NCBI RefSeq assembly: GCF_900473965.1
Contig: NZ_UCNJ01000002.1
Span: 124,001 to 188,000 of the forward strand
Length of the DNA: 64,000 nucleotides
Direction: 5' to 3'
Source: Synechococcus sp. UW179A
GTDB lineage: Bacteria; Cyanobacteriota; Cyanobacteriia; PCC-6307; Cyanobiaceae
Position 1 is the first letter of the stretch. Every line of letters starts with the position of its first letter. Shown here piece by piece: positions 54,294 through 61,880 of the stretch. Under the pieces are notes generated by a model. That model ran no database searches and had not been told where the DNA came from. It worked only from the letters and a program-made list of their open reading frames with translations. The translations under genes were made by a program, and so were the position numbers.

Positions 54294-55850
54294 TTATCTG
54301 TTCGACATTTCACGCCGTGGCTTTGCCCCGAAGCGTTCGATCAGAACTTCCTTTAGAACTTCTTTGATGTTTTCCGCAGGAATTGCTTTCTGATGTAATT
54401 CACCCACTGTTGGATTAGGTCCCTGGGACCCTCCAAGTGTCATCGTGTATCCGTCATCTGTTTTGCCCTCACTGTTTTTGGCCTTGGCCCCCGTTAGACC
54501 GATTGCCCCCATGTAGGCCTGTCCGCAACTGTTGGGACATCCGGTCCAGTGAATTTTCAATTCTTCAGGTAGTTCTAGCTCTTGATCGAGTTCCTTTGCG
54601 GCGGCCAGAGCCTGATCCTTGGTGTTGGTCAGTGCAAAACCGCAGTAGGTGCTGCCTGTGCATGACACGGTGCCAGCTGAAATCGCGCCGGGTTCTAATG
54701 GAAATCTTTCGAGCAGAGGATCACTTTCAAAGGATTCGACCTGTGCTTGTGGCAGTCCAACGATGATGACGTTCTGATCCTCGGTCAAACGCACTTCTCC
54801 GCCTCCATAGGTGATGCTCGCAGTGGCCAGATCATGCAGATCCTGTGCTGTCAGGCGGCCTACCGGCACGTGAAGACCTGCAAAAACAAATCCCTCTTGT
54901 TTTTGCGGGTGAATGCCGTAATGCGATCGGGGTGTGGTGTCGAAGACAGACCCGGGATCGGGCGTAAGCGGCCCAAAAAGTTCTTCAACCTGATTGCGGA
55001 AGTTGTCGTGGCCAACTTCATCGAGATACATTCTGAATCGGCCTTTCGGACGCTTGTTGCGCTCGCCGTTATCCCTCCAGAGGCGGATCACCGTATCGGT
55101 CATTCGACAAATTTCATCTGGTCTGACCCAGGCATTTAGGGGGATTGCATAGGCATTCATCTGTGATGAGAGAATGCCACCAATCCAGACACCGAAGCCC
55201 AACACCCCATCCTTTTCAACAGGGTGGAATGCAATGTCGTTGTGAAGCAGGAAGTTGTCTTTTGCACCAGCGACTGCTGTATTCCACTTTCGTGGCAAAT
55301 TGGAATACTCAGAATTTCCTTTGCGATTATTTGTTAAAAACTGTTCCAGTTCATCTGTGTACGGTCTGGTGTCGACGATTTCATTCGGATCAATTCCAGC
55401 GATTGGATTTCCTGTAACATTACGAGGGTTATCGAAACCCGATTGGATCGTACTAAGGCCAGCTTCCTCTAGCCGCTTAAGAATTTCTGGCAGGTCACCA
55501 AGAAGAACTCCCCTTAGCTGCAGGTTTTGTCTTGTAGTGATGTCGCAGCTACCGTTATCTCCGTAGCGTTCAACAATGGATCCGACGACCCGCAATTGTT
55601 GAGCTGAGAGAACACCGTTGGGGACTCGCAGGCGCAACATAAATTTGCCTGGAGTTTTTGGCCGCCAAAACATTCCATACCACTTGAGGCGAAGTTGAAG
55701 GTCAGTTTCATCAACCTGCTCCCAACCCATTTCGGCAAATTTATCGATTTCACTACCAACTAGAAGTCCATCTTTTGCCGACTTATTCTGTTCAATCCTA
55801 TTCAGCTTCTTGCCATCCAGATAGGGTCTGGAAGGAGAGCTAATCGTCAT
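54294..55850 (-). CDS. nirA: Ferredoxin-nitrite reductase
   Basis: NirA reduces nitrite to ammonium using ferredoxin, with a 4Fe-4S cluster and siroheme. The 518-residue length is usual. The cluster Cys ligands are in TVSCTGSTYCGFALTNTK near residue 396 and HWTGCPNSCGQAYMG near residue 440. The substrate-site region SCDITTRQNLQLRGV lies near residue 101. It leads a minus-strand run with the 44-residue ORF, focA and the HEAT-like gene. A GTG-N8-TAC NtcA-like site lies about 200 bases upstream. Confidence 0.97.
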   Translation of the reverse strand: MTISSPSRPYLDGKKLNRIEQNKSAKDGLLVGSEIDKFAEMGWEQVDETDLQLRLKWYGMFWRPKTPGKFMLRLRVPNGVLSAQQLRVVGSIVERYGDNGSCDITTRQNLQLRGVLLGDLPEILKRLEEAGLSTIQSGFDNPRNVTGNPIAGIDPNEIVDTRPYTDELEQFLTNNRKGNSEYSNLPRKWNTAVAGAKDNFLLHNDIAFHPVEKDGVLGFGVWIGGILSSQMNAYAIPLNAWVRPDEICRMTDTVIRLWRDNGERNKRPKGRFRMYLDEVGHDNFRNQVEELFGPLTPDPGSVFDTTPRSHYGIHPQKQEGFVFAGLHVPVGRLTAQDLHDLATASITYGGGEVRLTEDQNVIIVGLPQAQVESFESDPLLERFPLEPGAISAGTVSCTGSTYCGFALTNTKDQALAAAKELDQELELPEELKIHWTGCPNSCGQAYMGAIGLTGAKAKNSEGKTDDGYTMTLGGSQGPNPTVGELHQKAIPAENIKEVLKEVLIERFGAKPRREMSNR

Positions 55851-56102
55851 GATCTTGTTGAGCGAGGGGCGAGTGATTGGTCATGAAATGGTGCTGATCA
55901 ATCAGAGTGGCCAAAAGACCTGCGCTTCAAAAAGAAAGGGAGCGCTGCAGCAGCAGCAGTTAAGAGGCTTGTCAGTGGGCTGTCCGTAGTGGATCGAACA
56001 ATTTCCCCTGCTGACGCTTGAAATCAATGGGATGGGCGAATTGGTGACTGTGACTACATCTGATCCGCCTGGCTGAGCCCTAGAAGGCAGCCTTTAGCAG
56101 AC
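55851..56102. other. Upstream region of nirA
   Basis: Apart from the NtcA-like site at 56044-56057, I see no gene here. It is the only sizeable promoter space for nirA. Confidence 0.5.
56044..56057. promoter_or_regulatory. NtcA-like site upstream of nirA
   Basis: GTG-ACTGTGAC-TAC matches the NtcA consensus GTA-N8-TAC with one mismatch; on the minus strand it reads GTA-N8-CAC preceded by T. It lies 194-207 bases before the nirA start. No good TAnnnT box is visible 22 bases downstream, so confidence is modest. Confidence 0.35.
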
Positions 56103-56401
56103 TCAGTATTGACGTCCAATTTCGCCGACCATTCGGATGGCTCCGTAGCGAAGCATCTGCCAGACGCGTTTCATGGCGGCGAAATCCCTGTCAAGTTCGC
56201 TTCTGAGTTGCCCATCTCCCCGAAGCGTTCTGGGTCTGCCATCGGCAGGCCAATGCCGGTCACTTCTCCTCGAGCGATAGCTTTGAACGGTCGTGTCGCG
56301 CTGGTATCGACCTTCAAAGACAGTGCGATCGATAGATCGATGGCGCGACATGGCAGCAGGGGTAATGATGAACCATCGATGACAACAGCCAGCTCGGCCA
56401 T
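56103..56401 (-). CDS. Possible frameshifted or overlapping small gene(s)
   Basis: Two minus-strand frames look coding. The first (56171-56401, 76 residues) opens MAELAVVIDGSSLPLLPC and includes KAIARGEVTGIGLPMADPER. The second ends with AAMKRVWQMLRYGAIRMVGE before a stop at 56103. The first frame's TGA overlaps an ATG of the second as ATGA at 56171-56174. Either a coupled pair, or one gene of about 100 residues broken by a frameshift near 56190, would explain this. The opposite strand has a Ser-, Pro- and Arg-rich frame typical of an antisense shadow. Family not recognised. Confidence 0.35.
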
Positions 56402-57038
56402 CGATCCGTGGCCATTGCTACGGAATAGTGATTTGGGTGGTCAGCGGGCGATCAGGTTGGTTGTGCATGGGCGTTCTGGTGGTGTTGTGCCTGAATCATT
56501 GATCGAATTGCGCCGGGCACTTCAGCAGCGTCGTCAGGCTCCTGTGCAGCTGGAGGTGCTCACTGCCGACTCGCCACCAGAGTGTCCTGAGCAGGCGAGT
56601 TGGTTGGTTCCTCTTTTGCTCTGGCCGGGATCCCATGCGCGTGCGGATGTGCCTGAGATCAGAAATCGTATGCAGCGTGAAGGTGCGGACGTTGAGTTGC
56701 TTCCTTTTCTCGGCTCCTGGCAATGTTGGTGGGCTCTTGTGGCTGAAGCGCTTCAGCCTTTTGCTACTAAGGGCTCGGTTCTTGTTCATCACCCCTTGAG
56801 TTCTGAGGAGGCGGATCGTTTTCTCTTGGGGTTGTCCGCTCGAATGGGGCTACCGCTGCTGTCTTTCGACTATTGGTTTGATTATCAGAAGAGCCACCCG
56901 GAGGCGCACCCACTGATGCTTGCGCTCGCCCCCAACCGCATGACGGAGGCACTGAGCGAGGCTGGGAGTCTTCCACCGCTTCTTGACCTTGCCCTGATTC
57001 GTCAGGGCCTGATCGACTTGCTTGCCGCTCTGCCGTGA
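56379..57038 (+). CDS. Sirohydrochlorin chelatase-like protein (CbiX/SirB type)
   Basis: I start at the ATG of MTTASSAIDPWPLLRN (219 residues); the frame is open 90 codons further up, but that part looks non-coding. IRLVVHGRSGG has His30 and LVPLLLWPGSHARADVPEIR has His86. These two His and the spacing match the metal site of CbiX/SirB chelatases. It overlaps cobA as GTGA, so the two are probably coupled: CobA makes precorrin-2 and this protein would insert iron to finish siroheme for NirA. Iron specificity is inferred. No precorrin-2 oxidase is in view. Confidence 0.72.
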   Translation: MTTASSAIDPWPLLRNSDLGGQRAIRLVVHGRSGGVVPESLIELRRALQQRRQAPVQLEVLTADSPPECPEQASWLVPLLLWPGSHARADVPEIRNRMQREGADVELLPFLGSWQCWWALVAEALQPFATKGSVLVHHPLSSEEADRFLLGLSARMGLPLLSFDYWFDYQKSHPEAHPLMLALAPNRMTEALSEAGSLPPLLDLALIRQGLIDLLAALP

Positions 57039-57823
57039 AGACTGCCGAACTCATTGGAACCGTTTACCTCGTTGGTGCAGGCCCTGGAGACCCCGATTTA
57101 CTCACGGTGAGGGCCCACCGGCTTTTGGGTCGCTGTGATGCACTGGTTTACGACTCTCTGGTTCCTCGAGAGGTTCTTGATCTGGTGCCTGAGAACTGCG
57201 AGCGCCATTTCGTTGGCAAGCGTCGTGGGCATCATTCCGTGCCGCAGCCAAGCACTAACGCGGTTTTAGTGCAGTTGGCAGCTCGGTACCGCTGCATTGT
57301 TCGTTTGAAGGGCGGGGATCCTTTTCTGTTCGGACGCGGTGGTGAGGAGGCGGCGCATCTGGTCAAACATGGCGTGTCGGTTCAGGTGGTGCCTGGGGTC
57401 ACCGCCGGAATCGCTGCACCTGCCTACGCAGGGATTCCAGTGACCCATCGTCGCGCTGGTTCTTCCGTCACCTTTGTGACCGGTCATGAAGAGATCGACA
57501 AACGGCGCCCCACGGTGAATTGGCGGTCTCTGGCAACAGCCAGTGATGGGCTGGTGATTTATATGGGCCTTCACAACCTGCCGAAGATCGCTGCTGAGCT
57601 TGAGGCAGGAGGTCTCAGTGCCGAGACCCCAGTGGCTGTGATTCAGCAGGGAACCGTGGCCGGACAACGTTGTCTCAAGGCGACCCTCTCCGATGTGGCC
57701 GCACGCACCCTTAGTGAAGGCTTTGCTTCCCCCTCTGTGATTGTGGTGGGAGATGTGGTTAACCAACAGGTGGAGTCCTGTGCGCCCCGGCCAGCGGATG
57801 TCACGATGCCGATCCCGTTCTGA
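57035..57823 (+). CDS. cobA: Uroporphyrinogen-III C-methyltransferase
   Basis: This SAM-dependent enzyme methylates uroporphyrinogen III twice to precorrin-2, the branch point to siroheme and B12. The 262-residue protein has YLVGAGPGDPDLLTVRA at the N-terminus, YDSLVPREVL, RLKGGDPFLFGRGGEEA near residue 89, PGVTAGIAAPAYAGIPVTHR near residue 121 and FVTGHE. It is the single-domain CobA, not the CysG fusion. The GTG start overlaps the preceding stop. Confidence 0.96.
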   Translation: MKTAELIGTVYLVGAGPGDPDLLTVRAHRLLGRCDALVYDSLVPREVLDLVPENCERHFVGKRRGHHSVPQPSTNAVLVQLAARYRCIVRLKGGDPFLFGRGGEEAAHLVKHGVSVQVVPGVTAGIAAPAYAGIPVTHRRAGSSVTFVTGHEEIDKRRPTVNWRSLATASDGLVIYMGLHNLPKIAAELEAGGLSAETPVAVIQQGTVAGQRCLKATLSDVAARTLSEGFASPSVIVVGDVVNQQVESCAPRPADVTMPIPF

Positions 57824-57826
57824 CGA

Positions 57827-58342
57827 TCAGATTGCCGGCCTGTCTGCGGATTCCTTCAGCCGCGATTTGAGCTGCGCCAGGTTGCAGGGGCGTGTCTCGG
57901 TGTTCAGCTGGGCTGAGATCAGTTGTTCCCAGGCTGTGGTGACGGCATCCTGCGATCCAGGCAGAACGAAGATGAACGTGCCATTGGCCACTCCGGCAAG
58001 GCAGCGACTCTGCAGGCTGCTCGTGCCGATGGTCTGGAAAGAGAGCATCCGGAACAGTTCGCCAAACCCATCGATGGTCTTGTCCAGTAACGGGGCGATC
58101 GCTTCAGGGCTGCCGTCGCGTCCAGTCAGGCCTGTGCCGCCTGTGGTGATCACCACGTCAACAGCTGAATCGACGATCCATTGGCTGATGAGCGCTCGAA
58201 TCCGGTAGCGGTCGTCGGGACAGATTGCACGAGTCTGCAATTGATGACCGGCATCGATCAGTCGTTGTTGAAGCAGATCTCCGCTTGGATCGTTCTCCAG
58301 GGTCCGACTGTCTGAAATCGTCAGCAGAGCAATGGACAGCAC
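57827..58342 (-). CDS. moaB: Molybdenum cofactor biosynthesis protein MoaB/MogA-like
   Basis: The 171-residue protein, from a GTG start, shows ISDSRTLENDPSGDLLQQRL at the N-terminus, VVITTGGTGLTGRDGSPEAI near residue 64 and FVLPGSQDAVTTAWEQLI near residue 125, the MoaB/Mog fold that binds molybdopterin and activates it with ATP. It converges on cobA 3 bases away and is divergent from moaD. Confidence 0.93.
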   Translation of the reverse strand: MLSIALLTISDSRTLENDPSGDLLQQRLIDAGHQLQTRAICPDDRYRIRALISQWIVDSAVDVVITTGGTGLTGRDGSPEAIAPLLDKTIDGFGELFRMLSFQTIGTSSLQSRCLAGVANGTFIFVLPGSQDAVTTAWEQLISAQLNTETRPCNLAQLKSRLKESADRPAI

Positions 58343-58402
58343 GCAGCGTTGATTGAGGTGTGAGCGGCAACGCTAGAACCGTGATGGTTTCGGATGGCAT
58401 GA

Positions 58403-58666
58403 ATGAAAGGCAGGCAGTCCGATCCGGCTGATTCGGTCAAAGTGCTGCTGTTTGCCTCACTGCGGGACCAGGCTGGCTGGTCTGATCGTTATATCCCACT
58501 GAATTCTTCAGTTGTGCAGACAGCTAGAGAGATCTGGAATCAGCTTGAACTTGGTGACTTACCTCGAGTGGTGCTTGTTGCCATTAACCAGGAGATCGTC
58601 AGCGCCGATCATCTGGTGCACGCGGGTGATGAATTGGCTTTCCTGCCACCATTCACTGGAGGTTGA
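58403..58666 (+). CDS. moaD: Molybdopterin synthase small subunit
   Basis: MoaD is a ubiquitin-like sulfur carrier. The 87-residue product has VKVLLFASLRDQAGW and ends LAFLPPFTGG, the Gly-Gly tail that is thiocarboxylated. Its stop overlaps the moaE start (TTGA), so the two synthase subunits are coupled. Confidence 0.94.
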   Translation: MKGRQSDPADSVKVLLFASLRDQAGWSDRYIPLNSSVVQTAREIWNQLELGDLPRVVLVAINQEIVSADHLVHAGDELAFLPPFTGG

Positions 58667-59121
58667 TCGTGGTGTCGAAGCCGGTCGACTTGGAGATTGT
58701 CATTCTTGACCAACCCACTTCGGGTGTTTTGGAGCTCGACGCTTGGTTGCGTTCTCAGATGGATGCCGCCACAGCGATATTCATCGGGCGCGTGCGCGAT
58801 GTCGCCATGGATGGACGAGCGCTGGAGGCCCTTGAGCTCAGTCACTACCCGGGTTTGTGTGAACGTTTGATTGAGACTTCTGCCCGCCAGCTGCTACAGC
58901 AACATGGTGTCCGTTCCGCGCTTGTGCTGCACCGTGTAGGCCGGTTGCTGCCCGGGGAGTTGATCGTTCTGGTGGCGATTGGTGCTGATCGGCGTGGACC
59001 TGCACAACGCTGCTGTGCCGCGCTGCTTGAGGTTCTCAAGCATGACGCTCCCTTCTGGAAGCGGGAATGGAGCGATGGCGATGGCGAGGGGACCTGGCTG
59101 TCGGAGAACACGCCGCTTTGA
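58663..59121 (+). CDS. moaE: Molybdopterin synthase large subunit
   Basis: MoaE transfers sulfur from MoaD to precursor Z. The 152-residue product starts at a TTG that overlaps the moaD stop; GTGs at 58669 and 58672 are alternatives. Motifs are AAIFIGRVRDVAMDGRALEA near residue 37, LELSHYPGLCERLI, VLHRVGRLLPGELIVLVAIG and the catalytic Lys region LKHDAPFWKRE near residue 128. It converges on moeA. Confidence 0.95.
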   Translation: MIVVSKPVDLEIVILDQPTSGVLELDAWLRSQMDAATAIFIGRVRDVAMDGRALEALELSHYPGLCERLIETSARQLLQQHGVRSALVLHRVGRLLPGELIVLVAIGADRRGPAQRCCAALLEVLKHDAPFWKREWSDGDGEGTWLSENTPL

Positions 59122-59135
59122 GCCCGAACGTTGGC

Positions 59136-60407
59136 TCAGAGGATTCGCCGTCGTAATAGCTGTGCCCAGAACTGATCACCAGATTCCAGTTCGTCTGATT
59201 CTGCGGGGATCTCCAACAGCAGATCCGCATTCTGGAGTGAGCCGATGCGTGAGGAGGCCTGGGATCCACCGATACAGGCACGCAGTTGTCCGTCGTCAGT
59301 GCAGATCAGCGAAGCCCTGGCCAGTTCCGGTCGTCCTGGCTTGCGCCGGTAAGGCGTTTCAAGGCTCACAAGCAATCGCGGTAAGAGCTCTGGTTCCTGC
59401 TGCCCCTCTAGCAGCTGTAGTGCTGGCCAGAGCAGTTGCAATGCCGTGATGGCTGCTGCAACGGGATTGCCTGGCAGGCCAAAGAACGGAAGCTGATTTC
59501 CCACATACCCAAAGGCGAAGGGCCGCCCTGGTTTGAGGAACAGTTTCCAGAAGTCCACTTGACCCAGCTCCTTCATCAACGGTCGGATCCAATCGCTGTC
59601 ACCGGCGGAAACACCTCCCGTACTCACCAACACATCGCAGCAAGCACTGAGTTCAAGGATTGTCTCTCGCAGTGCCTGCGGTTGATCGGCCACCACCCTG
59701 CAATCGCACGCTCGATAGCCCAGTTGCATCAGCAAGCCTTTGAGCAAGGTGCTATTGCTTTCCCAGATGGATCCCTCAGGGCGCTGTTCACCCGGAGGAA
59801 CAAGCTCATCGCCACTGATCAGCAGCCCAATTCGTGGTTGCCTATGCACACTGAGTTGCCTAACGCCACAGCTGGCAGCTTGGGCAAGATCTGCGAGTCC
59901 GAGGCGCTGGCCAGGGTGCAGCAAGGTGGATCCTTGACTGCATTCTTCGTTGGCCGGCCGGATCCATGGATTGGCAGAGGCCTCGTGTTTCAAGCAAAGA
60001 GTGTCGTTCAGCCTCTGCACCAGTTCCTGGGGGAGAACCCATTCAGCCCCCTCAGGCAAAGGTGCACCGGTGAGAATTCGGATGGCTTCACCGTGGGCGA
60101 GGACAGCGGGGTAGGGGGCGGCTGGCGCGGAGCGGCCCACCAACCTCCAGGTGTCATCAACGGCTGGTTGCACACTCTGGCCTAGGGCATAGCCATCCAT
60201 GATCGAGGCCCTGAAGCCGGGAATATCGGCTCTGGCCAGCACTGGGGCTGCGTTCACGCGTTCAAGAGCTTCTGCCAGTGGAACTGTCTCAGTCGACCCT
60301 TCAGCACGTTGAGCCTTGCCAGCCTGGATAGATGCCAGGACACGTTGTCGAGCATCTACAAGCTGCAGGCCCTCGCGGCCATAGGGGTCAGCAGCTCCAG
60401 CTGCCAT
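59136..60407 (-). CDS. moeA: Molybdopterin molybdenumtransferase
   Basis: MoeA inserts molybdate into molybdopterin. The 423-residue product shows [16 protein letters not shown] near residue 61, [18 protein letters not shown], the central [17 protein letters not shown] near residue 258, [13 protein letters not shown] near residue 306 and the C-terminal beta domain. Its start overlaps the moaC end by 20 bases. Confidence 0.96.
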   Translation of the reverse strand: MAAGAADPYGREGLQLVDARQRVLASIQAGKAQRAEGSTETVPLAEALERVNAAPVLARADIPGFRASIMDGYALGQSVQPAVDDTWRLVGRSAPAAPYPAVLAHGEAIRILTGAPLPEGAEWVLPQELVQRLNDTLCLKHEASANPWIRPANEECSQGSTLLHPGQRLGLADLAQAASCGVRQLSVHRQPRIGLLISGDELVPPGEQRPEGSIWESNSTLLKGLLMQLGYRACDCRVVADQPQALRETILELSACCDVLVSTGGVSAGDSDWIRPLMKELGQVDFWKLFLKPGRPFAFGYVGNQLPFFGLPGNPVAAAITALQLLWPALQLLEGQQEPELLPRLLVSLETPYRRKPGRPELARASLICTDDGQLRACIGGSQASSRIGSLQNADLLLEIPAESDELESGDQFWAQLLRRRIL

Positions 60408-60864
60408 GGCGACCTCCGTCTTTGTGCAGCAGCTGAATTCGGTTGATCGTCATGCCTGGTTCAATCGACTTCAACATGTCGTACAGAGTGACCAGCCCAA
60501 TGGAGACCCCTGTGATCGCCTCCATTTCAACGCCGGTCTGACCGGTTGTGCGACAGCTGACCTGCACAGTCAGACCAGGCAATGAGGAGTCCGGTTCAAT
60601 CGCTACGTCGATGCCACTCAGGGGTAAAGGATGGCAAAGAGGAATGAGCTCGGACGTACGCTTGGCCGCTTGAATGGCAGCAATGCGTGCCACGGCCATC
60701 AAGTCGCCTTTAGAAGTTTCGCCTTGCAGCACTAGCTCCAATGTGGATGTGCTCATCGCCAAAGAACCCATCGCGGTGGCTTCACGTTTGGTGATGGCAC
60801 GATCACCGACTTCAACCATGTGCACCTCACCCTGACTGGTGAGGTGCGAAAGCTGTTCAGACAT
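60388..60864 (-). CDS. moaC: Cyclic pyranopterin monophosphate synthase
   Basis: MoaC, with MoaA, turns GTP into cyclic pyranopterin monophosphate. The 158-residue product has [18 protein letters not shown] at the N-terminus, [19 protein letters not shown] near residue 64, [20 protein letters not shown] near residue 110 and [10 protein letters not shown] at the end with the conserved Lys. moaA is not in the window. It heads a moaC-moeA pair on the minus strand. Confidence 0.96.
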   Translation of the reverse strand: MSEQLSHLTSQGEVHMVEVGDRAITKREATAMGSLAMSTSTLELVLQGETSKGDLMAVARIAAIQAAKRTSELIPLCHPLPLSGIDVAIEPDSSLPGLTVQVSCRTTGQTGVEMEAITGVSIGLVTLYDMLKSIEPGMTINRIQLLHKDGGRHGSWSC

Positions 60865-60901
60865 CGATGAATCGGGTGCTGACTCAGTTTGTCAGCGTGG
60901 A

Positions 60902-61117
60902 TCAGCGCTCAGCCAGCACTGACCACATAGCAGCCTGGGAAGTGATCACGGGCTCCACCTGGGTTGAAGTCCCTGATGTCGCGACTGGAGCGACTGCGGC
61001 ACGTTGGCTACGGACCATCTGAACGGCTAGAGAGGCCACGATGAAGGCTCCGATGAAACCTGCCGCAATCGTGATTGGGCTACGGCTCGAGCTGATTGTT
61101 GTGTAGGAGTTCGCCAT
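60902..61117 (-). CDS. Small single-span membrane protein
   Basis: I start at the ATG of MANSYTTISSSRSPIT (71 residues). One hydrophobic helix (ITIAAGFIGAFIVASLAVQMV) is followed by a basic turn and an Ala-, Thr- and Val-rich tail. An upstream ATG at 61138 adds seven residues. It lies 37 bases upstream of moaC on the same strand. The function is unknown. Confidence 0.6.
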   Translation of the reverse strand: MANSYTTISSSRSPITIAAGFIGAFIVASLAVQMVRSQRAAVAPVATSGTSTQVEPVITSQAAMWSVLAER

Positions 61118-61141
61118 TCGAAGATGGAAAATCTCCATCCA

Positions 61142-61333
61142 CTATGGATAAAAACTGTAAGAACCGCTACTGAACCCACTGAAACTTTGCAGGGAGGGCC
61201 TTTCCTGCTGGGAGTTGATCAGCAGCAGGCCGGAAGCGAGTCCCTCGGAGGCCAACCAGCCATGGGCCGAGCCGAAAAGTATTCCCAGAGAGAGGGCGAA
61301 ACGCATTGCAATGAACATCCTCGGATTGAGCAT
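61142..61333 (-). CDS. Possible small exported protein
   Basis: The frame from the ATG at 61333 encodes 63 residues opening MLNPRMFIAMRFALSLGILF, signal-peptide-like, then a Ser-, Phe- and Gly-rich tail. It lies between the 71-residue gene and narM. Composition is the only support. Confidence 0.35.
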   Translation of the reverse strand: MLNPRMFIAMRFALSLGILFGSAHGWLASEGLASGLLLINSQQERPSLQSFSGFSSGSYSFYP

Positions 61334-61412
61334 CTCTGCTTTGCGCCACGTCGTTGGTCGTTGTTGCCACTGTTTCCAGCTAAAGATGTGCAAAGCGTTG
61401 TTGTTACTACCA

Positions 61413-61880
61413 ATGCATCCGCAGCTGGATCAGTCGCGGCACTGTTTTGCCTTCGAGCAGGACTTCATCGGCTCCTGGCGATGTATCCCGTTATGTGTTC
61501 GCCGCAAACTTGATTTGGCAGGCATCAAGCTCAAGCTCAGTCACTGGTTGGCGATGAGTCATGAGCAGCGTCAAGGCTTGGTCGAATGGGGCGATTCACC
61601 CGAGCAGTTGGCTCAGATGCGCGAGCACCTGCGTGTCTGCACCGCTGCGATGGCTGATGGCATGGTCAAAGATTTGCCTCCTGCAGTGGAGGAGCCCTGG
61701 CAACTGCCGGCTCGGCCTCCGGATCAGCTTCTGGATGCAGCTCGACTGCGTGGCATCGACCTGACGTTCGAGGCCTGGATGAGGTTGCGGGAGCTGGATC
61801 GCTTCGCCCTCTGCAAGCTGGCTCGCCCGGGCCATGATCATCACAACCTTGAAGCTGCGTTCAGCGAAGTGCTGGGATGA
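61413..61880 (+). CDS. narM: Nitrate reductase-associated protein NarM
   Basis: NarM is needed to mature cyanobacterial nitrate reductase. I choose the ATG of MHPQLDQSRHCFAFEQDF (155 residues). FAFEQDFIGSWRCIPLCVRRKLDLAGIK-like sequence at the N-terminus, then LKLSHWLAMSHEQRQGLV, matches the nitrate-reductase-associated family. The frame is open upstream to 61215, but those codons look non-coding and oppose the small gene at 61142. The 3' end overlaps narB by 20 bases in convergent orientation, so the pair share their ends. Confidence 0.88.
   Translation: MHPQLDQSRHCFAFEQDFIGSWRCIPLCVRRKLDLAGIKLKLSHWLAMSHEQRQGLVEWGDSPEQLAQMREHLRVCTAAMADGMVKDLPPAVEEPWQLPARPPDQLLDAARLRGIDLTFEAWMRLRELDRFALCKLARPGHDHHNLEAAFSEVLG

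Noticed and set aside
56109-56378. 90-codon N-terminal extension of the chelatase-like gene
   Set aside because: Ser-, Pro- and Arg-rich composition typical of antisense; the chelatase fold begins near residue 25 of the short form.
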